A stretch of 64,000 nucleotides of DNA from Aquincola agrisoli (lineage in GTDB: Bacteria; Pseudomonadota; Gammaproteobacteria; Burkholderiales; Burkholderiaceae_C): contig NZ_JAZIBG010000048.1 of the NCBI RefSeq assembly GCF_036621135.1, forward strand, positions 124,001 through 188,000. Direction: 5' to 3'. Shown here in pieces: positions 35,466 to 43,581 of the stretch. Every line of letters starts with the position of its first letter. Position 1 is the stretch's first letter. A model generated the notes under the pieces. It had not been told where the DNA came from, ran no database searches, and was given only the letters and a program-made list of their open reading frames with translations. The translations under genes and the position numbers were made by a program.

Positions 35466-37015
35466 GCGCGGGGCTCCTCGGCGGCCACGCGGCCGGGTGC
35501 GGTGAACAGCGCCAGCAGGCGGCGCACGGGCGACGGCAGCACGGCAACGGGCGCCAGGGCCAGCAGCCGGTGCAGCGCCAGCACCGTGCTGGCGGCGGTG
35601 AGCGCGGCGCCGAAGGCGGCGGCCCAGGCCGTCGGCAACAGCACGAAGCCGACGAAGCAGGCGCCCGCCATGCCCAGCATCGCGCCGCCGGTGCGCAGGT
35701 TGCCGGGCGACCAGCGGAAGCCGCTGAGCCGCCGCACGATCGGGTAGACCACCGCGGCATGCAGCACGTACGAGGCGAAGAAGGCCATACCCGCGCCCGC
35801 CAGCCCGAAGTGGTGCAGCCCGAGCCAAGCGGCTGCGACGTGGGCAAGCGCCCAGATGAAGTCGGCCGACAGGAACAGCAGCCGGTGCCCGCGCGCCACG
35901 ATGATGAAGCCCATCGGCCAGGTGACGACCCGCATCGCCATGCCCAGGCACAGCCAGCGCAGGACCTCGGCCGCGCCGTCGAACCGGTGGCTGTACAGCA
36001 GCGTGAGGGCCAGGGGCGCCAACGTCAGCGTCGCCAGCACGCCCGGGCCCGCGAGCAGCAGGCTGACCTGCGCCTGCTCGTTGACGAGCCGGTTGGTGCG
36101 TGCATCGTCGTTCGCCGCGGCCACCAGGCGCGGGTAGAAGTCGGACGACATCGCCTGCAGGATGAAGCCCACGTAGACGCCGCCCACCATCCAGGCGCCC
36201 TGGTACAGGCCCGCCGCCTCCAGGCCGGACAGCCGCAGCACCAGCGTGCGCACCGCGTAGCCGGCCCCGGTCACGAGCAGCCCGCTGGCCATGAAGGCGA
36301 TGCCGAGCTTCAGCAGCGCGCCGGCCGCAGGCCACAGCGCCTGCATCTCCACCCGCTGCGCCGGCAGGCCGAGCCGGCGTGCCTGCCAGGCCGCGGCGGC
36401 GCAGGTGACGAACGCGGTCGCCACCAGCGAGGGGACGATGCCGGCCTCGCCCCAGGCCGCCACCGAGGCGACGCCCAGCACCGTGCCGCCCACCGCGGTG
36501 GCCACCGCCACGCCAGCCAGCGCGCGGATGTGCCGCATGCCCTGCAGCACCGCCGCCTGCCCGTCGGCGACGACGCCGAAGAACACCGCCGCGCCCAGCC
36601 ACGCGACCTCCGCGGCATGGCCGGCATGGTCGAAGGTGAGCACCGAGATGGGCCGGCTGAACAGCACCAGCGCCGCGCCGCCGGCCAGGCCCAGCAGCCC
36701 CGACACGCGGCGCAGCACCGCGGCCGTGCGCGCCGCCTGCGCGGTGTCGCCACTGCCTGCCGCCTCGGCCATGTGGCGCACGCCGCTGCTGCCGATGCCC
36801 ATCTGCGACAGGCTGCGCGCCAGGTCGCCCACGGCGCCGAACAGCGAGGCCAGGCCCACCCCGGCCGGCCCGAGCAGCATCGCGATGGCCTTGGTGCGCA
36901 GCACCGAGGCGACGAGCGCGACGAGGCTGGAGCCGCCCATCAGCGCCGACGACCGCAGGATCTGCCCGTAGCTCGTGCCTTCGGCCCGGCCGGGACTGGC
37001 CGCGTCAGGCCGCAT
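35462..37015 (-). CDS. Wzx-type oligosaccharide flippase
   Basis: This 517-residue polytopic membrane protein has about 12-14 hydrophobic helices and belongs to the MATE/polysaccharide-transporter superfamily. It flips the lipid-linked repeat unit across the inner membrane. The N-terminal amphipathic part SYGQILRSSALMGGSSLVALVASVLRTKAIAMLLGP is typical. The ATG at 37015 overlaps the aminotransferase end by 11 bases. An ATG 48 bases upstream is possible but would extend further into the neighbour. Confidence 0.9.
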   Translation of the reverse strand: MRPDAASPGRAEGTSYGQILRSSALMGGSSLVALVASVLRTKAIAMLLGPAGVGLASLFGAVGDLARSLSQMGIGSSGVRHMAEAAGSGDTAQAARTAAVLRRVSGLLGLAGGAALVLFSRPISVLTFDHAGHAAEVAWLGAAVFFGVVADGQAAVLQGMRHIRALAGVAVATAVGGTVLGVASVAAWGEAGIVPSLVATAFVTCAAAAWQARRLGLPAQRVEMQALWPAAGALLKLGIAFMASGLLVTGAGYAVRTLVLRLSGLEAAGLYQGAWMVGGVYVGFILQAMSSDFYPRLVAAANDDARTNRLVNEQAQVSLLLAGPGVLATLTLAPLALTLLYSHRFDGAAEVLRWLCLGMAMRVVTWPMGFIIVARGHRLLFLSADFIWALAHVAAAWLGLHHFGLAGAGMAFFASYVLHAAVVYPIVRRLSGFRWSPGNLRTGGAMLGMAGACFVGFVLLPTAWAAAFGAALTAASTVLALHRLLALAPVAVLPSPVRRLLALFTAPGRVAAEEPRA

Positions 37016-38174
37016 CGGCTGCTTTCGGCCGCGCCGCGGCGCGGCAGGCCGCCGCCAGCGCATCGACCACCTGGCGCTGCTCGTCCTGCGTCATCGACGG
37101 GTAGAGCGGCAGCAGGATGCAGCCGTCCTGCGCGGCCTCGGAGTGCTTCAGCGCGTGGTGCACCGGCACGTCGGCGCAGGCCGCCTCGCGGTGGCTGCAC
37201 ATGATGCCGCGGCGGCTGGCGATGCCGGCATCGAGCAGGTGCTGCATCACCCCCGCCTGGTCGACGTCCGCCGGCAGGCGCACGCAGTAGCTCTGCCAGT
37301 TGCTGCGCAGGTGCGCCGGCTCGGCGGGCGCCCGCACGCCGGGCACCGCCGCCAGCAGCTGCCGGTAGCGCGACGCGATGGCGCGGCGCCGCGCGACGAT
37401 GCCGGGCAGGCGGCGCAGCTGCTCGCGGCCCACCGCGGCCTGGATGTCGGTGAGCCGGTAGTTGAAGCCCAGCTGGTCGTAGTGCTCGAAGCTGACGCGG
37501 TCGCTGGCGTGCCGCACGGTGTCGGGCACGCTCATCGCGTGCTGCCGCAGCAGCCGGTACTGGCGGTCCCAGTCCGCATGGCGGGTGGTGAGCATGCCGC
37601 CGTCGCCGGTGGTGACGACCTTGCGCGGATGGAACGAGAAGCACGCCACGTCCCCGTGCGGCCGCCCGATCGGCTGCCATTCGCCCGCCCAGAGCACGGC
37701 GCTGCCGATGGCGCAGGCCGCGTCCTCGACCAGCGGCAGGCCGTGGCGGCGCGCGATCTCCACGAGCGCCTGCAGCTCGCACGGCATGCCCATCTGGTGC
37801 ACGCACAGGATGGCGCGGGTGCGCGGGCCGATGGCCCTCTCGATGCGCCGCGGGTCGATGTTGAAGGTGGCGGGATCGATGTCGACGAAGACCGGCATCG
37901 CGCCGCAGTAACGCACCGCATTGGCGGTGGCGATGAACGAATGGCTGACGGTGACCACCTCGTGCCCCGGCAGCACGCCCGCGACGCGCAGCGCCAGATG
38001 CAGCGCCGTCGTGCAGTTGGAGACGGCGCAGGCGTGCGGCGCTTGCACCGCCTGCGCGAACTCCTGCTCGAAGGCCGCGACCTCGGGCCCCTGCGTGACC
38101 CAGCCGCTCAGGATCGCCCGGCGTGCGGCCGCGGCCTCGGGCTCGCCCATCTCGGGCCGTGTCATCGGGATCAT
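37005..38174 (-). CDS. DegT/DnrJ/EryC1/StrS sugar aminotransferase
   Basis: This 389-residue PLP enzyme is distinct from the one at 16584. It shows AVSNCTTALHLALRVAG, LVEDAACAIGSAVL and the PLP lysine in CFSFHPRKVVTTGDGGM. The block LGFNYRLTDIQAAVG is typical of sugar aminotransferases. It would aminate a keto sugar, perhaps the product of the epimerase/dehydratase gene just upstream, with which it overlaps by ATGA. Substrate is not readable from sequence. Confidence 0.92.
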   Translation of the reverse strand: MIPMTRPEMGEPEAAAARRAILSGWVTQGPEVAAFEQEFAQAVQAPHACAVSNCTTALHLALRVAGVLPGHEVVTVSHSFIATANAVRYCGAMPVFVDIDPATFNIDPRRIERAIGPRTRAILCVHQMGMPCELQALVEIARRHGLPLVEDAACAIGSAVLWAGEWQPIGRPHGDVACFSFHPRKVVTTGDGGMLTTRHADWDRQYRLLRQHAMSVPDTVRHASDRVSFEHYDQLGFNYRLTDIQAAVGREQLRRLPGIVARRRAIASRYRQLLAAVPGVRAPAEPAHLRSNWQSYCVRLPADVDQAGVMQHLLDAGIASRRGIMCSHREAACADVPVHHALKHSEAAQDGCILLPLYPSMTQDEQRQVVDALAAACRAAARPKAADAA

Positions 38175-39148
38175 CGCGCCACCGCCACGGCCTGCTGCGC
38201 CTGCCACCAGGCGATCAGCCGCGAAAGCCCCTCGGCGAGGCCGACCTCGGCGCTGAAGCCGAGCATGCGCCGCGCCTTGGCGGTATCGGCCAGGCGCCGC
38301 GGCACCGCGTTGACGCTGCGCTCCGGGCCGTGCACCGGCAGCAGGTCGCTGTGCATGCCGCGCAGCACCTGGAAGGCGAGCGCCTCGAGGCTGGTCTCGA
38401 CGCCGGTCGCCACGTTGAAGACCTCGCCGCTCACGTCGCTCGCCAGCGCCAGCACGTTGGACCGCGCGACGTCGTCGATGTAGACGAAGTCCATCGTCTG
38501 CTTGCCGTCGCCGAGGATCAGCGGCGGCTGGCCGCCCGCGATGCGCTCCATCCAGCGGATCAGCACCTCGGTGTACTTGCCCTGCGTGTCCATGCGCGGG
38601 CCGTAGACGTTGAAGTAGCGCAGCGCCACGTAGGGCAGCCCGTACATCGCGTGGTACGCGCGCAGCAGCCCCTCCAGCATCACCTTGCTCGCGCCGTACC
38701 AGGTCTGGTCGTTGTAGGGATGGTGGTCCTCCGCGGTGGGAAAGCGGTCGGCCGCCCCGTAGACCGATGCCGAGGACGCCGCGACGACCTTCTTCACGCC
38801 GGAGGCGCGTGCGGCATCGACGACGTTGAAGCTGCCGTTGCACATCACCTCCATCGCCGCCCGCGGGTCGGCGGCGCAGGCCGTGATGCGCAGCGCCGCC
38901 ATGTGCACGACCGCATCGATGCCGAGCATCGCGTGGCGCACGTCGGCCGGGTTGCGCACGTCGCCGCGTATGAGCTTGACGCGCCGGTCCTTCAGCGCGT
39001 GGGCCACGTTGTCGAGGCTGCCGCGCTCCAGGTTGTCGAGGATCACGATGCGTGCGGGCGCGTGCTCGGCCAGCAGCAGGTCGATGGTGGTCGAGCCGAT
39101 CAGGCCGCAGCCGCCGGTCACCAGGATGTGGGCGTCGTCGATGTGCAT
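38171..39148 (-). CDS. NAD-dependent nucleotide-sugar epimerase/dehydratase
   Basis: This is a 325-residue extended short-chain dehydrogenase. It has ILVTGGCGLIGSTTIDLLL for NAD binding, the catalytic pair YGASK (Tyr and Lys) with SSASVYG before it, and ALRYFNVYGPRM at the sugar site. UDP-glucose 4-epimerase-like and dehydratase-like relatives share these motifs. It is second in the operon, 20 bases after the sugar transferase, and feeds the aminotransferase that follows. Confidence 0.9.
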   Translation of the reverse strand: MHIDDAHILVTGGCGLIGSTTIDLLLAEHAPARIVILDNLERGSLDNVAHALKDRRVKLIRGDVRNPADVRHAMLGIDAVVHMAALRITACAADPRAAMEVMCNGSFNVVDAARASGVKKVVAASSASVYGAADRFPTAEDHHPYNDQTWYGASKVMLEGLLRAYHAMYGLPYVALRYFNVYGPRMDTQGKYTEVLIRWMERIAGGQPPLILGDGKQTMDFVYIDDVARSNVLALASDVSGEVFNVATGVETSLEALAFQVLRGMHSDLLPVHGPERSVNAVPRRLADTAKARRMLGFSAEVGLAEGLSRLIAWWQAQQAVAVAR

Positions 39149-39168
39149 GTTGTCGTTGTCTCCCGGAG

Positions 39169-40362
39169 CTAGCCCGCGCCGTCGCAGCGCAGGACGACCA
39201 CGATGGTCTTCAGCAGGATCCGCAGGTCCAGCCTCAGCGAACACTGGCGGCTGTAGCGCAGGTCCATGCGGACCATCTCGTCGAAGGGCACGCGGCTGCG
39301 CCCGTCGACCTGCCACAGGCCGGTGATGCCGGGCTTCATGTCGAGCACCCGGTGCAGGTGCCAGGCGCTGTAGTGCTCGGCCTCGTAGGGCAGCGGCGGG
39401 CGCGGGCCGACCAGGCTCATGTCGCCGCGCAGCACGTTGAAGAGCTGCGGCAGCTCGTCGATGCTGGCCTTTCGGATCAGCCGGCCCACCGGCGTGACGC
39501 GCGGATCGCCGCGCAGCTTGTAGACCGGCGCGCCGCCCTCGCCGGCCTGCACCGGCCGGCCCTTGATCAGGCTGGTGACGAACTCGCGGTGGATGCCGGT
39601 GTCGCCGTCGGCCACCATCGAGCGGAACTTGTAGAACTCGAAAGGCCGGCCGCCCTGCCCCAGCCGCACCTGCCGGAAGATCACCGGCCCGCGCGAGGTC
39701 GCGGCGACGGCGGCCGCGGTGAGCAGCATCAGCGGCGACAGCAGCAGCAGCGCGGCCAGCGCGCCGAGCACGTCGAACATCCGCTTGCCGAGGTATGGCG
39801 CGCGCGCCGTGCGGTCCGCCTGCAGCGGCCAGTCGCGCGTGAACGGCGCCTCGGCATGGCCGCCCTTGCCGACCTGGTCGAACACGCAGTGCGGGTAGGA
39901 CACGGTGGCCGCCGACACCGGCAGCTCGGCCACCTCGTCCAGCGTTTTGTCCAGCAGGCGCAGCGCCCCGGCCTCGCGGGTGTCGGGCAGCAGCACGGCG
40001 ACCTCGGCGTCGGCGAGCCGGCCCACGACGTCGGTGCGCCGCGCGATGCGCCGCAGGATGTGCAGCAGCCTCGCGGCGCAGGGCTCGCGCTCGCCGCCTT
40101 CGGCGTCGATGCGGTAGATCAGCATCGACAGCGGCGCCTGCGTCCGCTCTACCCGCCGCCGCTCGCGCGCCAGCTCCTGGCGGAAGGCATGCTCGTCCAG
40201 CACCACGTGGGCCGCGTCGTCGATGCGGTGCGGGGCCGGCTGCGCCGGCGCGGGCGCCGGGCCGATGTCGTCGGCCCGTTTCCCGAGGGCGACCACCGGC
40301 CCGTCGCAGGCGGACAGGACCGATGCGGTCTGCACTTGGCGCGTTCGGGCTCCCACGGTCAT
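39169..40362 (-). CDS. Initiating sugar-1-phosphate transferase with degenerate GGDEF-like domain
   Basis: This 397-residue enzyme loads the first sugar phosphate onto undecaprenyl phosphate. Residues about 190-397 are the bacterial sugar transferase domain: one membrane helix (MFDVLGALAALLLLSPLMLL), RQVRLGQGGRPFEFYKFRSM, DELPQLFNVLRGDMSLVGPRPPLP and GITGLWQV. Residues about 53-145 resemble a worn-out GGDEF domain: the usual RxGGDEF site reads GRLADAEVAVLLPDT. ATG 40362 is chosen because GGGGGGAG lies just before it; upstream in-frame ATGs would overlap the promoter. Confidence 0.88.
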   Translation of the reverse strand: MTVGARTRQVQTASVLSACDGPVVALGKRADDIGPAPAPAQPAPHRIDDAAHVVLDEHAFRQELARERRRVERTQAPLSMLIYRIDAEGGEREPCAARLLHILRRIARRTDVVGRLADAEVAVLLPDTREAGALRLLDKTLDEVAELPVSAATVSYPHCVFDQVGKGGHAEAPFTRDWPLQADRTARAPYLGKRMFDVLGALAALLLLSPLMLLTAAAVAATSRGPVIFRQVRLGQGGRPFEFYKFRSMVADGDTGIHREFVTSLIKGRPVQAGEGGAPVYKLRGDPRVTPVGRLIRKASIDELPQLFNVLRGDMSLVGPRPPLPYEAEHYSAWHLHRVLDMKPGITGLWQVDGRSRVPFDEMVRMDLRYSRQCSLRLDLRILLKTIVVVLRCDGAG

Positions 40363-40408
40363 CGCTCCCCCCTTTGTGGGCGACCGCACCATCACGCCGT
40401 TCGATCGC

Positions 40409-40457
40409 CTGGACCAACTATGTCCAGCGCCGTCGCGGGTCGATTGAGCCACCTCAA
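40409..40457 (-). promoter_or_regulatory. FNR-like palindrome, -10 box and operator-like repeat before the 14-gene operon
   Basis: The palindrome TTGAG-CCAC-CTCAA lies at 40444-40457. Read leftward, 21 bases separate it from CATAGT (40422-40417), a -10-like box, with a leader of about 46 bases to the ATG at 40362. An inverted repeat CTGGAC-N7-GTCCAG (40409-40427) covers the -10 box and could bind a repressor. The spacing matches class II activation by an FNR-family protein. Confidence 0.65.
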
Positions 40458-40496
40458 CGATCGCGAGGCTGGAATGGGGGGTGCACCGCCCCCATG

Positions 40497-40531
40497 AAAA
40501 AGCCCCCGCCGGCCGCGAGGCCGACGGGGGC
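40497..40531 (-). terminator. Rho-independent terminator after the beta-helix gene
   Basis: On the minus strand GCCCCCG pairs with CGGGGGC (arms 40525-40531 and 40502-40508), and five T residues follow at 40501-40497. The inner arms GGCC add to the stem. It sits 26 bases past the stop codon of the gene ending at 40557 and separates it from the polysaccharide promoter. Confidence 0.85.
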
Positions 40532-40556
40532 GTTCAGCGAAGCGCGGGGCGCTTCG

Positions 40557-42143
40557 TCAGTTGCTGCCGAAGCGGCTGGGGCCGTGGTCGGAGCCGTTGT
40601 CGGCCGCCTTGTAGCCCGGCGATGCGGGTTGCAGCTGCCAGCCCGTCCACGCCGTGGGCGCGGTGCCGCCGGTGAACAGCGGCGTCGCGACCAGCGTGTT
40701 CGTGCCCTTGGGCGTGGCGCCCGCGCCGAACAGGTTGGAGTCGAAGGTGCAGCCGCTGCAGGCGGCGGTGCCGTTGGAGTCGACCGTCTTGAACGTGGTG
40801 CCGATCAGGATGTTGTAGCGCGCGACGGCGTTCTGCGTGGGCGTCGGGTTCTCCACCTTCTTGTCCATGTTGATCGCCACGTTGCGCACGGTGTTGTGCA
40901 GGAACTGCCCATTGCTGTGCGAGCCCAGCTGGATGCCGTTGTTGCCGCGCGTGCCGCCGTCGAAGACGTTGTGCGTGATGATCTCGCCGGAGCCGCCATC
41001 GGGGAACATCAGGTACGTGTCGCCACGCACGAAGTAGTTGCCGGTGATGGTGGTGCGGCTCTGGCCGTAGCCCTGGATCGCATCGACATGGCGGCCGTAG
41101 CTGCCCTGCACGATGCCGTCGAACACGTTGCCGGGGCCGATCACGACGCCGGGCGCGCCCAGCTGGATGCCGTCCGATTCGCCGGCGCCACCGAAGTGGT
41201 TGTTGCGGATCGTGACACCCACCGGGTAGCTGCCGCCCTGCACCTGCAGCCGGCCTTCATAGCAGGAGCTGCACACGCTGATGCCGTTGAAGGTGCTGCC
41301 CTCGACGACGATGTTGGCGTTGCTGTTGCCGTCCATCCGCAACACCAGCTGGCCGGTGAAGGTGCTGTTGCGGTACGTGATGTTGGCGGGCTTGCCCTGC
41401 AGGTACGAGCCCGTCAGCGTCAGGCTGTCCAGCGTGATGCGGTTCGTGGTGCCGCCGACGTCCACGCGCAGGCTGGCGCTGCGGTCGCTGGTGGAACGCA
41501 CCGTGACGGCAGTCGACTTGGCGATGTTGTCGAGCGAGACGGTGCCGTAGGAGCCGGCGTTCAGGCAGATGGTGGCGCCGGCGGCGGCGGCAGAGACGGC
41601 CTGCGCGACGTTGGCACCGGGATTCAGCGTCTGCGTGCAGGGGGCGGCGGCGGACGGCGCCGGCGCCGGCGCGGGGGCGGGCGAAGGGGACGGCGTGGGC
41701 GCGGGGGCCGGGGCAGGCGCCGGAGCGGGTGCAGGGGCCGGTGCGGGGGCGCCGGAGCCCGAGGTCGGGCTGGCCGGGATCAGGCACATCTTGTGGATGC
41801 CGTAGGCCGGGTCGCCGAAGGTGGCGTTGTCGCAGTTCACGCGGCCCGACAGGCGCTTTTGCACCCAGCGCGTGCCGGCGCCGTAGGCGACGGTGGTGGT
41901 GGTGTTGAGGCGGAAGCGGCCGCCTTCGGAGGCCACCTTCACCCAGTTGCCGGCCGGTCCGGCCTGGTTGCTGCCCGCGATGGCCAGCGCGCTCGCGCGG
42001 CCCTCTTCGGCCATGGCTTCCGCCGATTCGTCCTCGCTGCCACCACCGCAAGCGGTGACGGCCAGGCAGAGTGCCGACAAAAAGAGCATGGAAGGGCCTT
42101 GCGGGCGGCCATTGCGGGCGCCCGCCTGTCTCAAAGTCTTCAT
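40557..42143 (-). CDS. Right-handed beta-helix lipoprotein
   Basis: This 528-residue protein has a lipoprotein signal (LSALCLAVTACGGG). After about 85 residues comes a Pro/Ala linker made mostly of AP pairs (roughly residues 130-165). A parallel beta-helix region follows, with Asn/Gly-rich coils such as ITLDSLTLTG, NIVVEGSTFNG, VTIRNNHFGG and TTITGNYFVRG. Such domains bind or cleave polysaccharides; no lyase active site is clear. It is anchored to the outer membrane or inner-membrane face and could act on the adjacent exopolysaccharide. The ATG follows GAGGAA. Confidence 0.85.
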   Translation of the reverse strand: MKTLRQAGARNGRPQGPSMLFLSALCLAVTACGGGSEDESAEAMAEEGRASALAIAGSNQAGPAGNWVKVASEGGRFRLNTTTTVAYGAGTRWVQKRLSGRVNCDNATFGDPAYGIHKMCLIPASPTSGSGAPAPAPAPAPAPAPAPAPTPSPSPAPAPAPAPSAAAPCTQTLNPGANVAQAVSAAAAGATICLNAGSYGTVSLDNIAKSTAVTVRSTSDRSASLRVDVGGTTNRITLDSLTLTGSYLQGKPANITYRNSTFTGQLVLRMDGNSNANIVVEGSTFNGISVCSSCYEGRLQVQGGSYPVGVTIRNNHFGGAGESDGIQLGAPGVVIGPGNVFDGIVQGSYGRHVDAIQGYGQSRTTITGNYFVRGDTYLMFPDGGSGEIITHNVFDGGTRGNNGIQLGSHSNGQFLHNTVRNVAINMDKKVENPTPTQNAVARYNILIGTTFKTVDSNGTAACSGCTFDSNLFGAGATPKGTNTLVATPLFTGGTAPTAWTGWQLQPASPGYKAADNGSDHGPSRFGSN

Positions 42144-42362
42144 CAAGATTCCTCGGTCAAGTTGTCTGATCAAATTGGCGGCGAGGGCTGCGAAGACTTT
42201 GTGGTTGTTTTGCGTGGAGTCCGAGGACGCGAGCAGGAGGAAGCCGCCAGCGCCCATTGTGTCGCCGCAGACCCCCTGACCTAGGGATTGACGAAATAAG
42301 AAGTAAAAAATGTGATGCGGCCGGCGTGTCTCCCGTGGTTTCTTTACAAGGTTTTCACAAAG

Positions 42363-42394
42363 CGCAGCGCGGCTGCAACAGCCGCCGCGCTGCG
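42363..42394 (-). terminator. Hairpin after the Crp/Fnr gene
   Basis: A long GC stem, CGCAGCGCGGC on one side and GCCGCGCTGCG on the other with a small bulge, lies 23 bases past the stop at 42417. On the minus strand CTTTG follows, so the T tract is weak. It could end Crp/Fnr transcription or stabilise the transcript. Confidence 0.45.
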
Positions 42395-42416
42395 AGGCCG
42401 TGAACGGCGCCTCGGT

Positions 42417-43262
42417 TCATGAACGGGCGTGTGCCCGGGGCTCGAGCAGGCCGCGCGTGCTGCGCGAGCAGGCGCGGATGCCCTCCAGGTCCAGGATCTC
42501 GATGTTGCGGTTGTCGACGCGCAGGTAGCCCCACTCCGCCAGGATCCCGAACGACCGGCTGACCGTCTCGTGCGCCACGCCGAGCGCGCTGGCGATGTCG
42601 CGGCGGCTCATGCGCAGCAGCAGGTGGCGGGGCGACTCGCCCAACTCCACCATCCGGCTCGAGCGCTGCACGAGGAAGCGCGCCAGGCGCACCTCGGCCG
42701 AGACCGCCGCCATCACCTCCGCCACCTCGGCCGCCGCCGCGAGCTGGCGGCTGAGCGCGCCCTGCAGCGCACGGTCGAAGGTGGGCAGCTCGTCGGTCAG
42801 CCGCTGCAGGCTGTTGAGCGGCAGCGCGAACACGCTGGAGTCCTCCAGCGCCACCGCGGCGGTGGGGTGGCGGTGCGACCACAGGCCGTCGCCGCCCAGC
42901 ACGTCGCCGCGCGAGCAGAAGCCCAGCACCTGCTCGTAGCCGTCTTCGGCGGTCTTCAACAGCTTGAACGTGCCCACCTGCACGACGTAGAGGCTCTCGA
43001 CGCTGTCGCCCTCGTTGAAGAGGGCTGCGAGGCCCTTGACGCGCCGGCGCGGTATGCCCAGGCGCCACAGCACCTGCGCGGTTGCGGACGCGGTGTCGGC
43101 GTCCAGGATCTGTATCAACTCGCGGGCCCCGTCCGAGGGCCTCAGGGCCAGCGACCCCGGATGCTGCTGCGCCCGCGGCGGCGCCACCGTACTGCTTGAT
43201 GCATTCACCCCATACCTCCCAGCTCCGTCAGCTTGTAACCAAGCTTGGTGGAAGGACGTCAC
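42417..43262 (-). CDS. Crp/Fnr-family transcription regulator
   Basis: This is a 281-residue regulator with a cyclic-nucleotide-type beta-barrel sensor (about 60-170), a dimer helix, and a C-terminal winged helix. The recognition helix VAHETVSRSFG (229-239) keeps Glu232, Ser235 and Arg236, the positions FNR uses to read TTGA half-sites. The iron-sulfur Cys cluster of FNR is missing; only Cys116 and Cys265 remain. It ends a minus-strand block between two exopolysaccharide-linked genes. It is the best local candidate for the TTGAG-N4-CTCAA sites nearby. Confidence 0.92.
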   Translation of the reverse strand: MTSFHQAWLQADGAGRYGVNASSSTVAPPRAQQHPGSLALRPSDGARELIQILDADTASATAQVLWRLGIPRRRVKGLAALFNEGDSVESLYVVQVGTFKLLKTAEDGYEQVLGFCSRGDVLGGDGLWSHRHPTAAVALEDSSVFALPLNSLQRLTDELPTFDRALQGALSRQLAAAAEVAEVMAAVSAEVRLARFLVQRSSRMVELGESPRHLLLRMSRRDIASALGVAHETVSRSFGILAEWGYLRVDNRNIEILDLEGIRACSRSTRGLLEPRAHARS

Positions 43263-43579
43263 GCTCGCAATCGGCTGCCTGGAAGGGGTGGGTCGAGTTA
43301 TTCCGATGAGGGATAGGCGCCGGCCGAGGGGCCTATCGGTGGATTCTTAGGAAGATGCGGCCGATTTTGCAGAATGCCGCCATCTCCAGCAAATTCTCGC
43401 GCGCCGCGGTCCAGGTATAGCGATTCCGGCCCGTCGGCAAGGTTCGCGGCCTGCGCCGAGAATGACCCCCAAAATGGGGGGTTAGGGGGAGCCCATCCCA
43501 AGGATGAATAGTCGGCATTTTCCGACAGCCGCGCCGGGCTGCCGTTGGTGAGTACTGCCTAATAAGAGCCGGCGGCGGC
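43263..43579. other. Regulatory intergenic region, no gene
   Basis: The 317 bases between the Crp/Fnr start and the response-regulator stop are less GC-rich than the genes around them and hold no convincing ORF. They contain an inverted repeat GATAGGC/GCCTATC (43312-43318 and 43331-43337), about 50-75 bases before the Crp/Fnr ATG. A second one, CCCCC-AAAAT-GGGGG, lies at 43466-43480. Both could be operators or hairpins in the Crp/Fnr leader. No sigma-70 promoter is clear enough to call. Confidence 0.45.
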
Positions 43580-43581
43580 TC
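43561..43581 (-). terminator. Likely terminator after the response-regulator gene
   Basis: On the minus strand GAGCCG pairs with CGGCTC (arms 43581-43576 and 43571-43566), followed by TTATT. The hairpin overlaps the stop codon of the response regulator. The T tract is short, so termination is plausible rather than certain. Confidence 0.5.

Noticed and set aside
41655..41765. GC-rich repeat tract that resembles a tandem repeat
   Set aside because: It encodes the Pro/Ala linker of the beta-helix lipoprotein; the repeats are codon pairs of a flexible spacer rather than a mobile or CRISPR-like array.
42170..42200. Possible FNR site in TTGTCTGATCAA upstream of the beta-helix gene
   Set aside because: The arms are spaced for a 12-base rather than a 14-base site and only one half fits, so it does not belong to the TTGAG-N4-CTCAA set.
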